NCBI GenBank assembly: GCA_030141605.1
Contig: JAQGDQ010000405.1
Span: forward strand, 62,001-126,000
Reading direction: 5' to 3'
Length of the DNA: 64,000 nucleotides
Origin: Tubiluchus corallicola
Taxonomy: Eukaryota > Priapulida > Priapulimorpha > Priapulimorphida > Tubiluchidae
The notes below the pieces were generated by a model, which ran no database searches, was not told the origin of the DNA, and worked only from the letters and a program-made list of their open reading frames with translations. The position numbers and the translations under genes were made by a program. This document shows, piece after piece, positions 21,390-33,369 of the stretch; within the stretch, counting starts at the first letter, position 1, and each line of letters starts with the position of its first letter.

Positions 21390-24300
21390 GCCTCTTTCCT
21401 CAGCCAATTATACTACTGCCATTCAACTACTTGAACGATGTTTTGGGTGCAAACAAGTTCTCATAAGTGCACGTGTGTCAGCACTTCTTCGTTTGCAACC
21501 TTGGACTTCTCTTGATGTGAAGCCACTTGAAGCCCTAAATGTCACTTCAGCTTCAGAATGTCACTTCTAATACCGGTTCTGTTGTCTGGCCTTCCTACAC
21601 AGTTCTGTCTTCTGTAGGCAAAGAAGGATGCAGATGAACAAGGAACAGTCAGGGAACTTATGGAGTTTCAATGGGAGGATATACAAGCTCATAGTTATCC
21701 TGGTGGTGGTGACACCACCTCTTGAACTCAACCTGCACAATGAAGAACACTGAGAATGGTCAATACATTCTGTTCTTGTCCATGGGTTGCGTCAGAACGT
21801 CCTCAGTTCACAAAGTAACAAGCTTTGACACATGGTTGATCCTTCTACAGGTTGCCACTGTAAAGACAAGACAGATACAGAGCTGCTTTGGAGGAATGGC
21901 AAAGTCTTGGAATCATTGAAGACTCTCCTGACTTTTGATGGTGGCAACTTCTTACCCCACCATAGCCTCATGCAAAGACCCAAGATATGAGTTGCTTTCA
22001 ATGGCTTAGCAGAGCCTTCTATTGGACTTAGCATAAATCATTGTCTTCTTACTGGTCCTAACATATCAGCAATCTCTTAGCCATCTTGGTAGATTTCTGC
22101 AGTCATCAAATTGGTCTAATTGCTGACGTTGAGAAAGCCTTTGTGATGATTGGCATTTCGCCTGCTTGTAGAAACTTTCTGAGATTTATTTAGGATTTGG
22201 AGGGCAAACTGCACGTGAGCAGATTTGCAAGACTTCTGTTTGGGCTTTTTTCGAGCCCAGCAATTCTACATGCTATGAATGCTATGCATCTGGACAGCCT
22301 ACCTGTCACTTCAACAGTCATTTTATTAGACACAACATGTATGTCTATAATCTTGTAGCGGGTTGTGACAATGAATCTGACATCAAATCATACAAATCTG
22401 AAGCTATTCAAGCTTTTGCCAGTGCCTGTATGAACCTGCGTACTTGGCAGATGAAATCTTCTGCAAGGGAATGGTGGCAGTGTGACTCGGATGACTTCAC
22501 AAAAGTTATTGGTCTCAGTTGGTGTCATCAATCAGATACCAATGCTGCTAACCTCAAGCTAACCGAATTACCAAGCATTAGATGCTTGCCGAGATGTCAA
22601 AGGCTTTCAAGCCTCTGGGATTCATTTTTCCATTCACCATATGCCTTAAAATTCTCATTAAGATGAACTTCCTTCCAGCATTGCTGTACAATGGAGTCGC
22701 TTGATTGAAGAGACTCAGCAATATGAATCCCAGAACAGGTGTCCAAGATATGCGCCAATGACTTCATACTGAATATAGAAAAGCATCTAGGCGAAAGCAT
22801 TGAGCTTAAGCTTGCTTGGAAATTCTCATTCCAGCATGTCATTGTGTATTGCTGATACATATCCTCTAGATATACTCTTCCATAAGCAAATTTTAAAGCT
22901 CTATTGTAACATAAATTTATCTGTTAATCCAGTTCCTTGCTCATTGGCTGTGTTAAATAACCATACTAGTACATGATTGATTGATTGAATATCTTTATTG
23001 ACATAAACATATGATAATAACAATGTAATAATTCATGTGTTAATTAATACTGTAAAATGTTATTAAAGCTGTTTCCAGCCCACTTGGGCTTACAAGTCAA
23101 TATCATGAAAATTTATCACATAATAACTGTGCAGTTCATTTACATAGAATATCAAATAAAAGAAAATATATAATATGGAATTTTAACATATACCTGAATG
23201 GACAAGTCATGTATTAAATATATATCTTGCTTTGCCTCATTCTAAAAATCTTATAAGCATATTTTGCAGTCCTAAGGACATTCTCTTCTGACATAATATA
23301 TTTCCATTTATTTACATTATCTAATTGTTCCGGGTCCATGTTAATATCTTGGAAAAATTCTTCTCTCTCTAGTCTATAATGTGTACAAACAAACATAAAG
23401 TGAGATTCATCCTCTACATCTCCACAGCAACATATCTTACACAAACGTTCACCAACCTTAACATTTCTAAACCTACCATGCTCCAGTTCCAGGGGAAGAG
23501 TACCACTTCTTAGCTTTGCAAGCACAGACCTGTATTTTCCTTGCATATTAATATAAACATATGGTTCTACTCCAAAGCTGTTCTTATACAATATATATGT
23601 TCTAAGTTTAGGGTAATCTGCATTTTTTGCTTTCCATTACAAGTACTTCCATACTTCCAGTACAAGTATACTCGACAGAAACCATATTAGAGCACTCGTG
23701 AACCACCATACTTATGCTTATAGACCTGTCGACATAACAGTGTACATTCTGTTCTGGACATTGAATATGTAACTGACAGTTTCACAGTTAACGATATTAA
23801 TGAAATGTTGTATTTGCTACTAACAACATAATGTATATACCAATGTAAATAGCACTACTAACCCTATTATATATTACATGTAATGCAATCATTATGTGTG
23901 AATCAAGATGATAAATACACAGCAACATGTACCAATTTTAACTTCCTGCAACAGACATTTCTATTCAGACTCGATGGCAACACTCAAATGGATACGAAGT
24001 GCACCCAAAGACTTGTTTGCGAGGAATCGTGTGCATGAAATTGATACGCTCTCGCAAGTCAACGAGTGTTCACATGTACAGAGTTCGGAGAATCCTGCAG
24101 ATCAGCCAATGCGTGGTTCTAAGCTACTGGAATTACAACACCTGGAACTTTGTAGACATGGCCCACCGTTTCTCATCACCTGTATGGATAAGTTGGACTT
24201 CCCTGAATCAGAACAACAGTCTTCCACGTTGTTTATTACAGAAACTTTTAGGCTTAGAGAACATGCCTCTTTTCCCAGTAGATAGATGGTTAAAAAGGCT

Positions 24301-25050
24301 GTTAGTGTGACTTCATATGTGCTGAGATTCATTCATAATATGCGGCTTAAAGAAGCATTGCATTAGTGGACTAATTACACCACTTGAGATGGTCAAGGGT
24401 ATGGATGCTCTTCTGAGAGATAGCCAGAAGGTTCATAACACAGACAACATAAGTAGCTTGCAAAAAACTGGTGATGTGGCTCCTACTTCTTCACTTTGGA
24501 ATGTGCATCCGTCTGAATCTATCTGTTCATCTCATCATGTGTACACCAAGAAATGGTGAACAGAGGATACCTTGGTTACACCCTAGCTCACCAGCTGCAT
24601 TGCTTATCATCATGGATTGTTATCATAAACTTTTTCACCAAGGTGTATCCACTACAGCTACAGAAGTTAGTAAATCCTACTGGCTCCCGAAGCTTTACAA
24701 GACTGTCAGGAAGCTTCTTCGACCATGTGTTTCCCGCAAGAAGATTCAAGGACAATCATACACCTGCTGTACGACGATTCTTAGGTCCCGCTCATTTTTA
24801 CAGCGAATAATGCTCAGTCATTTGTCAGCTCGACAAAATACATTGAAGAGGTTGTCTTGGTCTTTCATTCCTGAGGCCACTCCAAGGGTTTTTAGGTTGC
24901 TGGGAGAGACTGATTGGAACTGTCAAATGTTCATGTCGCATCACACCTTTATCTCTGCCTGAGCTTACCACTGTAGTCACGTAATTAGAAGAACACATCA
25001 ATGGGAGGCCACTCTTTTTGTCTTAAGAAAAGTCTTTGACTCGAGGACAT
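21390..25050 (+). pseudogene. BEL/Pao LTR-retrotransposon relic, interrupted
   Basis: Order of degenerate domains: a gag-like part ('YTTAIQLLERCFG', 21405 on); the RT C-terminal part with 'YNLVAGCDNESD' (22340 on), in which the usual YVDD active-site box reads YVYN; the RNase H/integrase linker 'FYSDSMATLKWI' with 'SSENPADQPMRG' (23908-24285); then integrase ('HQGVSTTATEVSKSYWLPK' and 'LEEHINGRPLF', 24600-25020). Many stops and shifts are present. A LINE 3' fragment (22975-23640) on the other strand lies where RNase H should be. I could not delimit LTRs; 25050-25450 may hold the 3' part. Confidence 0.85.
22975..23640 (-). pseudogene. LINE 3' end (CR1/L2-like), nested in BEL/Pao
   Basis: The frame at 23214-23591 encodes the C-terminal zinc-binding module typical after a non-LTR RT: 'LCKICCCGDVEDESHFMF' followed by C-x(3)-Y-x(3)-R. 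The RT core is missing (5' truncation, usual for LINEs). About 230 bp of 3' UTR follow, ending in a short (ATCA)n-like tail at 22976-22990. The element interrupts the BEL/Pao relic and is therefore younger than it. Confidence 0.8.
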
Positions 25051-26160
25051 TTCATCTTTGTCTGCTCCGCCTGCACTTTTAGACATCAGCGTCCATGTTA
25101 TACCACCTCCTGAAGAGATGGAGACATCGTCTTACTATAAACACTCATCTTTGGTCCAGATGTAGGTACAAATAGTTTTACCTACAAATACAAATCTCAT
25201 TACGATAATGGAGAACCAAATCAGGATCTCCAGCTACCCCTAATAAAGGATATAAAGCCTCTTCCTCGTTGGTTTTGACCACTTTCCTAGATTGAATCAC
25301 TGATTTGTGGTCAAGATTGGAAGGCACAAGCAGCCTATATCAGAAGTCGTCCTCACTTGCTGTTCTATTTACCTTTTGTACCCATTAGAATGCCATGATT
25401 CCGAACACCCTGCCAAGGTACCTGATCCCAATGATACTGATGCATGCCAAGTGATCTGCTGTTAACAATATGCTCAATTTTGTTCTTGATGTGTATTGTG
25501 TATATGAATTGATACATTTCTTGCAACATTTTCATTCGATGGTCTAGTGACTGGTCCTCTCCCTATTTTAAATTAATGGTTGTGTGAAGCCTGTGCAAGT
25601 CTGCTTAGGTCTAAATCTAGACCTGAAGTCTGGCTGTGAAACGAGTTTGCTGGTTTTTATTCTAGTTTTTTCTAAAATATTCATTATGCAGAGGTTCTCT
25701 GAACTCATGTTTCTGTGGTAAAATAAACACTTTTCTGTTGTGTCAAATGCAAGAATTTATTGTAGCTGTTTAATTCTTAGCCATGGGTTTTCTCTGTTTG
25801 ACTTAACTCAGGCATATCAAAAGTGACTTTGGCAAGCTGTGTCTCTATGAACTCTCAGAGGAATGTTAGCCACATCTGGGTGTGCTTACACTATTCCTTT
25901 ATGTGATAATCTTTGGCAAATGAAACGATACAGACCGGGAATTGAAACAGTTTACTCATTCATTAAAACTACCCAGCCGATACCACGCTAACTTTGGCTG
26001 TTAAACACGACAATCTACTGGGCCATATATTTTGCCTCTACAAACCCAAATGATTAATTCTTCTTTTCTTGCTTTAGGTGGCTAACAGAAAAGTCCTTTA
26101 GTCTTTGACTAAGAGTTTAACAATTAAACGCATATGAATAATATTTCTTTTTTGGTTTAG
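25051..26160. other. Intronic stretch with a decayed exon-like module
   Basis: Mostly featureless. At 26066-26160 a 'ttgctttag|gtggctaac' segment resembles the acceptor plus exon start seen at 12318, 13311, 14270 and 16998, but has an immediate stop. I read it as a dead copy of the Gly-rich exon module just before the live one. Confidence 0.4.
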
Positions 26161-26197
26161 GTGGTCAAGGAGGACAAGACATTCAGAAACCTGGGGA
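26161..26197 (+). CDS. Gly/Gln micro-exon joining to MG1 (TEP gene)
   Basis: A 37-bp exon between a strong acceptor (tttttggtttag) and a consensus donor (gtaagt), encoding 'GQGGQDIQKPG' plus the first two bases of a Glu codon. The upstream boundary is phase 1 and fits 17091. The downstream boundary is phase 2 and fits the single leading base of the MG1 exon at 41415 (GA+A). The three-exon phase match supports it strongly. The role is probably a flexible linker before MG1. The next intron is about 15.2 kb. Confidence 0.65.
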
Positions 26198-27339
26198 GTA
26201 AGTACTTAACTCGTTGCCCTCAAAACTATTTGTTTTTTGAAGTAATTTTACTTGGGTAAGACCTCAAAATAGTCCCCCTTAAGCTCTCAAAATGGTTTGT
26301 TTTAATAACAGAATTTTTCAATCATTTTCTCACATTATGGTGAATGTTTCATTTTGATTTTAGTTTTACTGAAATTTTATGAAGAAGCCATTACTAACTA
26401 AAGTTGAAACTGCTCTATTTGCCGTATGGACTGATAGCCCAGCTTGTCAGATGTGATTTACTTCCTATAATTGCTTACTTAAAAAACAAATGTTGTACTA
26501 TATGTGTTCACTAGTTACTGTCCTTACAGTTTTAAAACAATGACATTATAAATAGCGCTTTTACAGGCAAAGTGGCAAATGAGCATTCTACAGAATGCTT
26601 AGGCATTTTATGGAATGCTGAAACATACCAGCTATAGTGTCTCAAGTAATTTTTTAATGCAAAAGTTCGTTTTGGCAAAGTGTATAATGCTTAGATTTTT
26701 AATATAGTTTTCCTAAACATTTCGTAGAACGTTAGATAAATTTTAGACAATATAAAAGTAAAGTAGGTGGCTTCTTGTTCTGTTATAACTTTTCTATGCA
26801 TGTTATCTAATGTTAGGTTATAATGAATGAAGTTAGGTTTCAACATTCTGGCAAATTAGTTTATTCGCTCGAGAATTTAAATTTCTCCCAATGTCATTCC
26901 TCCTCTGTGATGTTGATGTTGATGACTCTTGGTATACGTTAGTGACTCTTGCATGAAACGTGCTGCGACATAGCTGGTATTTACGAGTTGGTAGAGGATA
27001 CTGTTATACAGGGACGTAGCCAGGTTCTAAAGTTAGGGAGAGCAAGCACATAAAAAAGATGCTGCCTCTGTGATAGTACTAGTAGTAATTTACTGAACAA
27101 TGAAAAATAGCCGCATAACAAATTGTTTGTGTTGGTCCAACACGTAACATGCACAGTTTTGAGCATTATCCAATTTGCAAACACAAATGAAATAAATAAA
27201 TAAAAATAATAAAGATGATGCTTTAAGTTGAATGGGTGAAATCACGTATCCGGCAAGACAAAGTCATACGTAGCATTATAAATGATCGACGTTTCAAAAA
27301 TAGCAGAAGGTACTGCATTACAACTTCCAGATTTAAAGT
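26198..27339. other. Start of a 15.2-kb intron, nothing recognised
   Basis: AT-rich sequence without a recognisable element. The full intron runs to 41414 and holds the LINE, Helitron-like, hAT and Gypsy relics listed separately. Confidence 0.4.
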
Positions 27340-29600
27340 CTATTAAATGTCTGTATTTATTTGTAAGTGCTTGACATTCAGCACGGTGTCACAGCACATG
27401 ATTCTCACATTGAACTTTTTGACTTTCGCATATACAATTCCGGTTATGTTTTGGAATTCGGCTCCACCGCCCAGTTTCAATAGCCAGGTTATGTACAGAA
27501 AGGTGGGAGAATGCAATTCCTTTGTATTTTTGTATTCTGGAACTTTATATTGAACAGTTTTGTCCGTGTAAATCAGGTGTTTGCCTAATTCAGGATTTAT
27601 TAGTCTATAAATGCAAAATTTAGATTTTTCACTAATCTGTACGTTTTGTTTATGCTGCTGAATGATCGGCATTCTGCATTACAGCTGGTATGTACCTATA
27701 ACCGGGAGAGTTAGCATTTCTAACAAGGTTCCAGGTATAATTAAAAGGCTCATTAGCAGCCTTGTCCTGATGCTCATTTGTCATTCGAGTAAAAAATTTA
27801 TGCTGGGACATTTTAAAAACTGCTGGCAGATTGGGATAATCCAATTCTAAAAAACATAGTGCGTTAGCTGTCATTTTACGCTCACACAGTAGACCTTTTA
27901 TCACATCATTATACATAATTTGGACGTCTCTTAAATCCTTATTAAACCAAGATTTGCACCCATACAGTATTGCAGATAACAATACTGCATCGAGCACCTT
28001 CTTCTTTACATAGAAGGGAAAGTCACTGTCTTTCCTTACAAATGCTAAAAATTTGAGCACATCAGTATTTCTCACGTGTATGGGTTTCTAGGCATGTTTA
28101 TATTTTGTCATCCTGAGTGAAAGGTTCTCCCAAGTAAGTATAGGATGAACAATTTCTGATGGTCACACCTTCAACCCTCAATTGCTGCCTATCAATGTTA
28201 TCTCCATTTATTATCATAAATTTTGTTTTGCCGTGAATATCAGATCTGCTGCATACCAGACTCAATACAGAAATAAAGGAGACCTTGCACATTGTTTAAG
28301 CAGCTAGTTCTAGAGGTAGCTAATAGTGTGGTGTCGTCCATTAGCATTAGCGAGTGCAGCCAGTCCAAAAACCAATCTGGCTGGTAATTACTTTTAAGAT
28401 TTAAGAGTACATCAGGTCGTTCATGTACAGTGTGAACAAGGTGCATAATGTGGGTGCCCCCTGGCATACTCCTGTGGAGGCTGTGATTACCACTGATTGT
28501 AGGTTGAAGCGAATATCACTGTTAATAATAGCAAGCGCTGTTAACATCACTCCACAGCCTAATCTCTTCATTACATGAAACAAATTATTTCTAGGCACGC
28601 GATCATATGCCTTAGAAAAGTCCACAAAAACAATATACAGTCTTTTGTTCATATACCTTGCATGGACAACAAGCAAGCGTAAAGTAAAAATTTGTTCCAT
28701 GCAACCACGCCCTTTCTGGGAGCCTGCTTGCTCACGTTTGGGCTGAAACAATTTAGTCAGTCTTTCATTGATAATACTATCATATACTTTTGGTAAGCCA
28801 TCCATGCAGCAATCCCGCGATAGTTTTCAGGCTATCACTTTTTTAAATAGCGAGTCGAGAACAAGACCAAGCTGTTCGGTAGCCTCCAAAAATAAATATG
28901 CTATTAAACAAAATGCTTAGAAATGTTATCAAGGTTGCCGAAAAGCATTTTATTATACTCGAAGGAACACTGGAAGGGCTGCCACTAACACTAAGCCTTT
29001 TACAGCATTATTGGTCTCTTCAAAAGTTATTTGATGTCGTTGATAGGCCATCTAGCAAGCTGTCGAAGTCAATGAAATTTTTACCAGAATTTGGATTTAA
29101 CAGTTTTTCAAAGTGCTGTTTGAATTTGTCATCGAAGGGTCTGTCACACTGCCATTCCATTTTATGGCTCTCCAAATTGCTTTGGAGTCATTACTGTTAA
29201 TTAACGAAAACCACCGATTGTCTGCATTAGTTGTGCAATAAATCATCAAGTTTCGATTCAACTTTATCAATGCCAGAGATACTATACAGTTCTACAAGAT
29301 CAACCTCTCTAAGGAAGTCAGACACCTTTTCCATGTCCAAGGAGTCAATGTGAATAGTGCATTTGCCAGGGTTGACATTTTGGTTTATGCCATGGGCTCT
29401 TAATTCCAACACTCTCATTCCATGTCATAAGCATGTTCCAATTTATTATAATCCAGCGGCAATTGTACCGGTGCATGATCAGGTGGCAATTGAGGGTTTT
29501 GCACCACTTGAAAGTCAGCAACACAATCTAATACTGATAAACTTGTCAGACATGTATCCAGTTCAGACTTCCAAGTTTGACCTTAATGGTATTTAAGCTT
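27340..29600 (-). pseudogene. LINE endonuclease-end/RT relic
   Basis: A nearly continuous but frame-shifted non-LTR ORF2 from high to low coordinates: the end of the endonuclease (29590-29420), 'LRAHGINQNVNPGKC' and 'ESKLDDLLHN', the fragment 'ENYRGIAAW', and the RT palm with 'IVFVDFSKAYDRVPRNNL'. Then come 'STGVCQGAPT' and a second catalytic box reading MDDT in place of YADD ('SLMLMDDTTLLATS'), 'TYLGEPFTQDD', 'VLLSAILYGCKSWF' and a C-terminal Cys/His remnant. At least four frame breaks are visible. The copy is longer than the other LINE scraps here but dead. Confidence 0.9.
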
Positions 29601-29699
29601 ACCACTAAACTTTTTATTGCCATGTACAAGGTTATTTACTATCACTAGCGAGCAGGGGTCGTTCATCGGCTGATAATCCTGGCACATATTGCAGCTTTT

Positions 29700-30146
<447 letters not shown>

Positions 30147-30792
30147 CTAGCAAAGGTCTCACACAAAATTTTGCATATAAATACATGAATATAATCAATA
30201 ATATGCAAACATCCTACATAGTGCTCATTTATAACACAAAGCCAGTAGCAGCTTTACTGAATTAAAGTTATATGGGTATATGCAGATTGTAGAGTATAAT
30301 GGATGACGTCAGAACAATGGCTTTGCATCAGCAGTTTTCCAAGCGACTATCGCCTGAAATGAAACCTCCAATCAACTCATCACAGCTCCTCATGGTGGAA
30401 GCGTCCTAAAATGCAGCCCACATCATTGTGTAGCTTTTTTCTCCTCTTTTTAAAGAGTGATATATACCTCCTTCCGAAAGTCCTACAAGGCGCCACTATG
30501 ACGTTTTTTTCACAGGCAGTTTGGCCAAAATTTCGAAAAAAATTGGGAGTTGGGTCTGGGAAATGCCCGTCACGTGACACCATGGCCGTCCTGCGAAATC
30601 TAAATATGACTGTTACACTCACCGTTGAATGGGCTATCTAACAATTACTGACACTGCCCCCGGCACATTCCCGTTCTCTAGAAATAAGAGGGTATGTGCT
30701 TAGGATAGGTTCTGCCTCATAATATACAACAGCGTGCAGCACTGGGGGATAGAAAAGAACTTTGAAATACACCCCTCCCATTTCGTCTAGTG

Positions 30793-32890
30793 CAGTGGTT
30801 CCCAACCTTTTCCTAGCCAAGTACCCCTTCTAAATGTGGCGATCTTCTGCGTACCCCCACCTGATATTTTTAAACAAATCGTTTGAAAAACCAGTTTCCA
30901 GAAAACAACGATTAATATTATCGACATTTTTTTATTTGAACTTTTTTTGAAAACATGAATTTTATCACTGATTATTAAGAAATACGTAATTTGAACAACT
31001 GTCTCGAATATGAAAACATCAATACAAGGAAACGCGATCTTCAGATCAGTCATAATTAATGCGCACGCTGTTCTTGATGATTATCAACAAGTTTTTTGAT
31101 ATCAGGTTTAATTGTTGATCGCATGTCGCTCCTCAAATCCAAACGGTTTCTTGCCTTCGTCTTCAAATGTAGCATTGCACTGAAGCCTAGCTCACATATG
31201 TATGTTGTCACAAATGGAACCAACACCTCGAAAGCCGCAATTTTCAGTCCATTGAAGTCTGCACCTAGCTGTGTCCAGAACTTCTCCAGTGACGTGGTCT
31301 TGAACTTCATCTTCTCAACTTCACATGCTTGCAATTCAATCAGAAGTTCTTTGCTCAAAAGCAAAAGGATGACGAATCCACTTTTTTGGCCGATCTTGAG
31401 CAGAGAAATATTTGTCAAAAGATTCTTGAAGAACTTTCAAATGGGCTCAAATGTCAGCTTGTAATGCGTTTGGGAGTTCGCCTTGTGTTGCAACAAGTTC
31501 TTCTAAAGTTGGGAAGTTCGTTAGTACGCCGCTCTCAACTCGTCGAATCCAAACTGGAAGCTTCTTCAAGAAAGCTGATAATTCTTCGTGAGCCTCGACA
31601 ATGTTCATGTTGTTTCCTTGAATTGAAATATTCATCTCATTCAAGACAGAAAAAATGTCCGCCAAATAAGCAAGCTTCAGAATGAAGTTCATGTCTTCAA
31701 AGAGGTCAGCCAAGTCATCCATCTGCATTTCTCGAAAGAAAGTTTGCATTTCCAAGTGTAGATCCACAACCCTGATCAAAACCCTGCCTCGAGAAAGCCA
31801 CCGGACTTCTGTATGCAACAGCAGTACATCATGTTCAGCCCCAACTTCTTGGCAAAACGATTTGAACAAACGATGATTTTTCGCTTTTGCCTTGATCTGG
31901 TTCACAGATTTGACGCACAAATTCATTGCTTCTTTCAATGAAGGAGTGAGAGTCTTAACTGCAAGGGCATGGCAATGTAAAGTGCAATGGTACACCTGGA
32001 CATGAGGAGCTCGTCGTTTCACTAACTCTGCAAATCCACTCTTATTGCCGAGCATCACAGGTGCCCCATCCGTACAAATAGAGCCCAAAATGTTGAATGA
32101 AATGTTGTACCGTTGCATGAAGTTTTCGACGATGTCCATGATGTCGATGGCTTTACATGTGGTTTTAATCTCCTCACAGAAAAAAAACTCTTCTCGGATT
32201 TCATCACTCTTAACGTAGCGAACAAATGCTATTAACTGGCTGCAATTTGCAACGTCTGTACTCTCATCCAATTGAAGACTAAAGTTGGCAGGGCTGTTCT
32301 TCAGATCGTCGATTGTGTGGGTCAGAATTGCCGTACTGAGCTCATCAATTCGTAGCCTCATGATATTGTTTGACAATGGTATATCACTAATCTTCTTCGC
32401 TGACTTTTCATCCAAAACAGACCTCGCCATTACAACAGCGCACGGTTTAATAAGGCTCTCTGCAATAGTATGTGGCTTCTTGTTTTTTGCAATGCGATAT
32501 GCAACTTCATATGAGGCCTGCAGAAATGGCTTGCAAGTGGGAATGAAGCCCTGTACTGGCAAGGTGGCTGCAGTATCAAATCTTGCTCGTTTCGCTTTCA
32601 TCTCTTCTAACTTAGTGACATCAGCAGGTCTCGCATCTTCTCCGTCATGGGACTTCAGGTGACGAAGTAGCAACGCTGGTTTCAGTGACCCATTCGAAAG
32701 AACTTTCATGCAGCTCATACATTGCGCTTGTTCGCTGCCAAAGCTTGTTACGTTGTACAAAATGTATTCATCTTTCCACTGCCTTTTCTTGGACATGGCG
32801 TGTAACTTCTCACTTGAAACAAAACTGTGAAAAAATGTGATACAATAGACTACATTACAATTACATTACTGGTAGGCAGTTATTAAAATG
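30793..32890 (-). mobile_element. hAT (Charlie/Buster-like) transposon, one end lost
   Basis: The low-coordinate end carries a typical hAT terminal repeat, 'cagtggttcccaacc', at 30793. The preceding eight bases gtctagtg are a plausible target-site copy. The matching inverted end is absent beyond the transposase start, so the other terminus is lost. It lies within a Helitron-like copy. Confidence 0.75.
31056..32796 (-). pseudogene. hAT transposase (ZBED5/SCAND3-like), frame-shifted
   Basis: The 449-residue frame from 32796 starts with a BED-type zinc finger ('CMSCMKVL' then 'HLKSH', residues about 22-50) and continues into the RNase H-like catalytic domain ('LQLDESTDVANCSQL', 'CTDGAPVML', 'VYHCTLHCHALA', 'EVRWLSRGRVL'). 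It stops at 31447. The remainder, in another frame at 31418-31056, has the hAT dimerisation region ('LEKFWTQLG', 'VTTYICELGFSAMLHLK'). Together they span the usual length of the family, so one frame change near 31420-31450 is the main lesion. Otherwise it is well preserved, suggesting recent activity. It is unrelated to the TEP gene in whose intron it sits. Confidence 0.9.
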
Positions 32891-33269
32891 TACAGCTCAA
32901 ACAATTTGCAAAAACTGAATTCTTCTGCAGGCTGTTTGAGCAGTTTTCTGCAAAATTTGCGTGGATGGGTCTGGGAAAAATCCTGTAGTGGGTATTAGTG
33001 GCCCTCCCGCAAAATCTAAATATGAGTATAACACCCACCATAGGACGGCCTAACTAACCACCACACTCAACACTTTCCCGTTCTCTAAAACCAAGAGGTA
33101 TAAGTTTTGCAATTTTTGGAGGTTTTTTGCGCCCCATTCCTTCTGGTGGACGCGATTTGAAAAATAAACACCCAATGGCAAATCTGTGGATTCGGACCTT
33201 TCATTAGATATATGGGATGCCGAAAATTGTGCCGTCATCGAAGCTGTAGCCTAGTCGGTTATATACCCG

Positions 33270-33345
33270 TATATATATATATATATATATATAATTATAT
33301 ATACCCATGTATATATATATATATATACAGCACTATATATATATA
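33270..33345. repeat. (TA)n microsatellite cluster
   Basis: Several TA runs separated by 'acccatg' and 'cagcac', just inside the 5' terminus of the reverse Helitron-like copy. Confidence 0.85.
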
Positions 33346-33369
33346 GCACCGAAATTAATACATTTTCGA

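Larger units (their letters stand above)
30147..33369 (-). mobile_element. Helitron-like element split by an hAT insertion
   Basis: The 5' terminus near 33369 reads TCgaaaatgtattaatttcggtg, then TA runs (33270-33345), 'tctaatgaaaggtccg', 'cttatacctcttggttttag' and 'ctatggtgggtgttatactc'. The body stops near 32890 and resumes at 30792 with 'actagacgaaatgggaggg' and 'ccccagtgctgcacgctg', the order seen uninterrupted at 20610-20680. It then continues through a second body copy to 'gagacctttgCTAG' at 30150-30147. The 2.1 kb between are an hAT relic. An internal duplication of the 'tatttctagagaacggg' block is present. Confidence 0.55.

Noticed and set aside
20878-21407. His/Thr-rich minus-strand frames of 140-157 residues
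   Set aside because: Reverse reading of the GT-rich minisatellite and adjacent CAT repeats.
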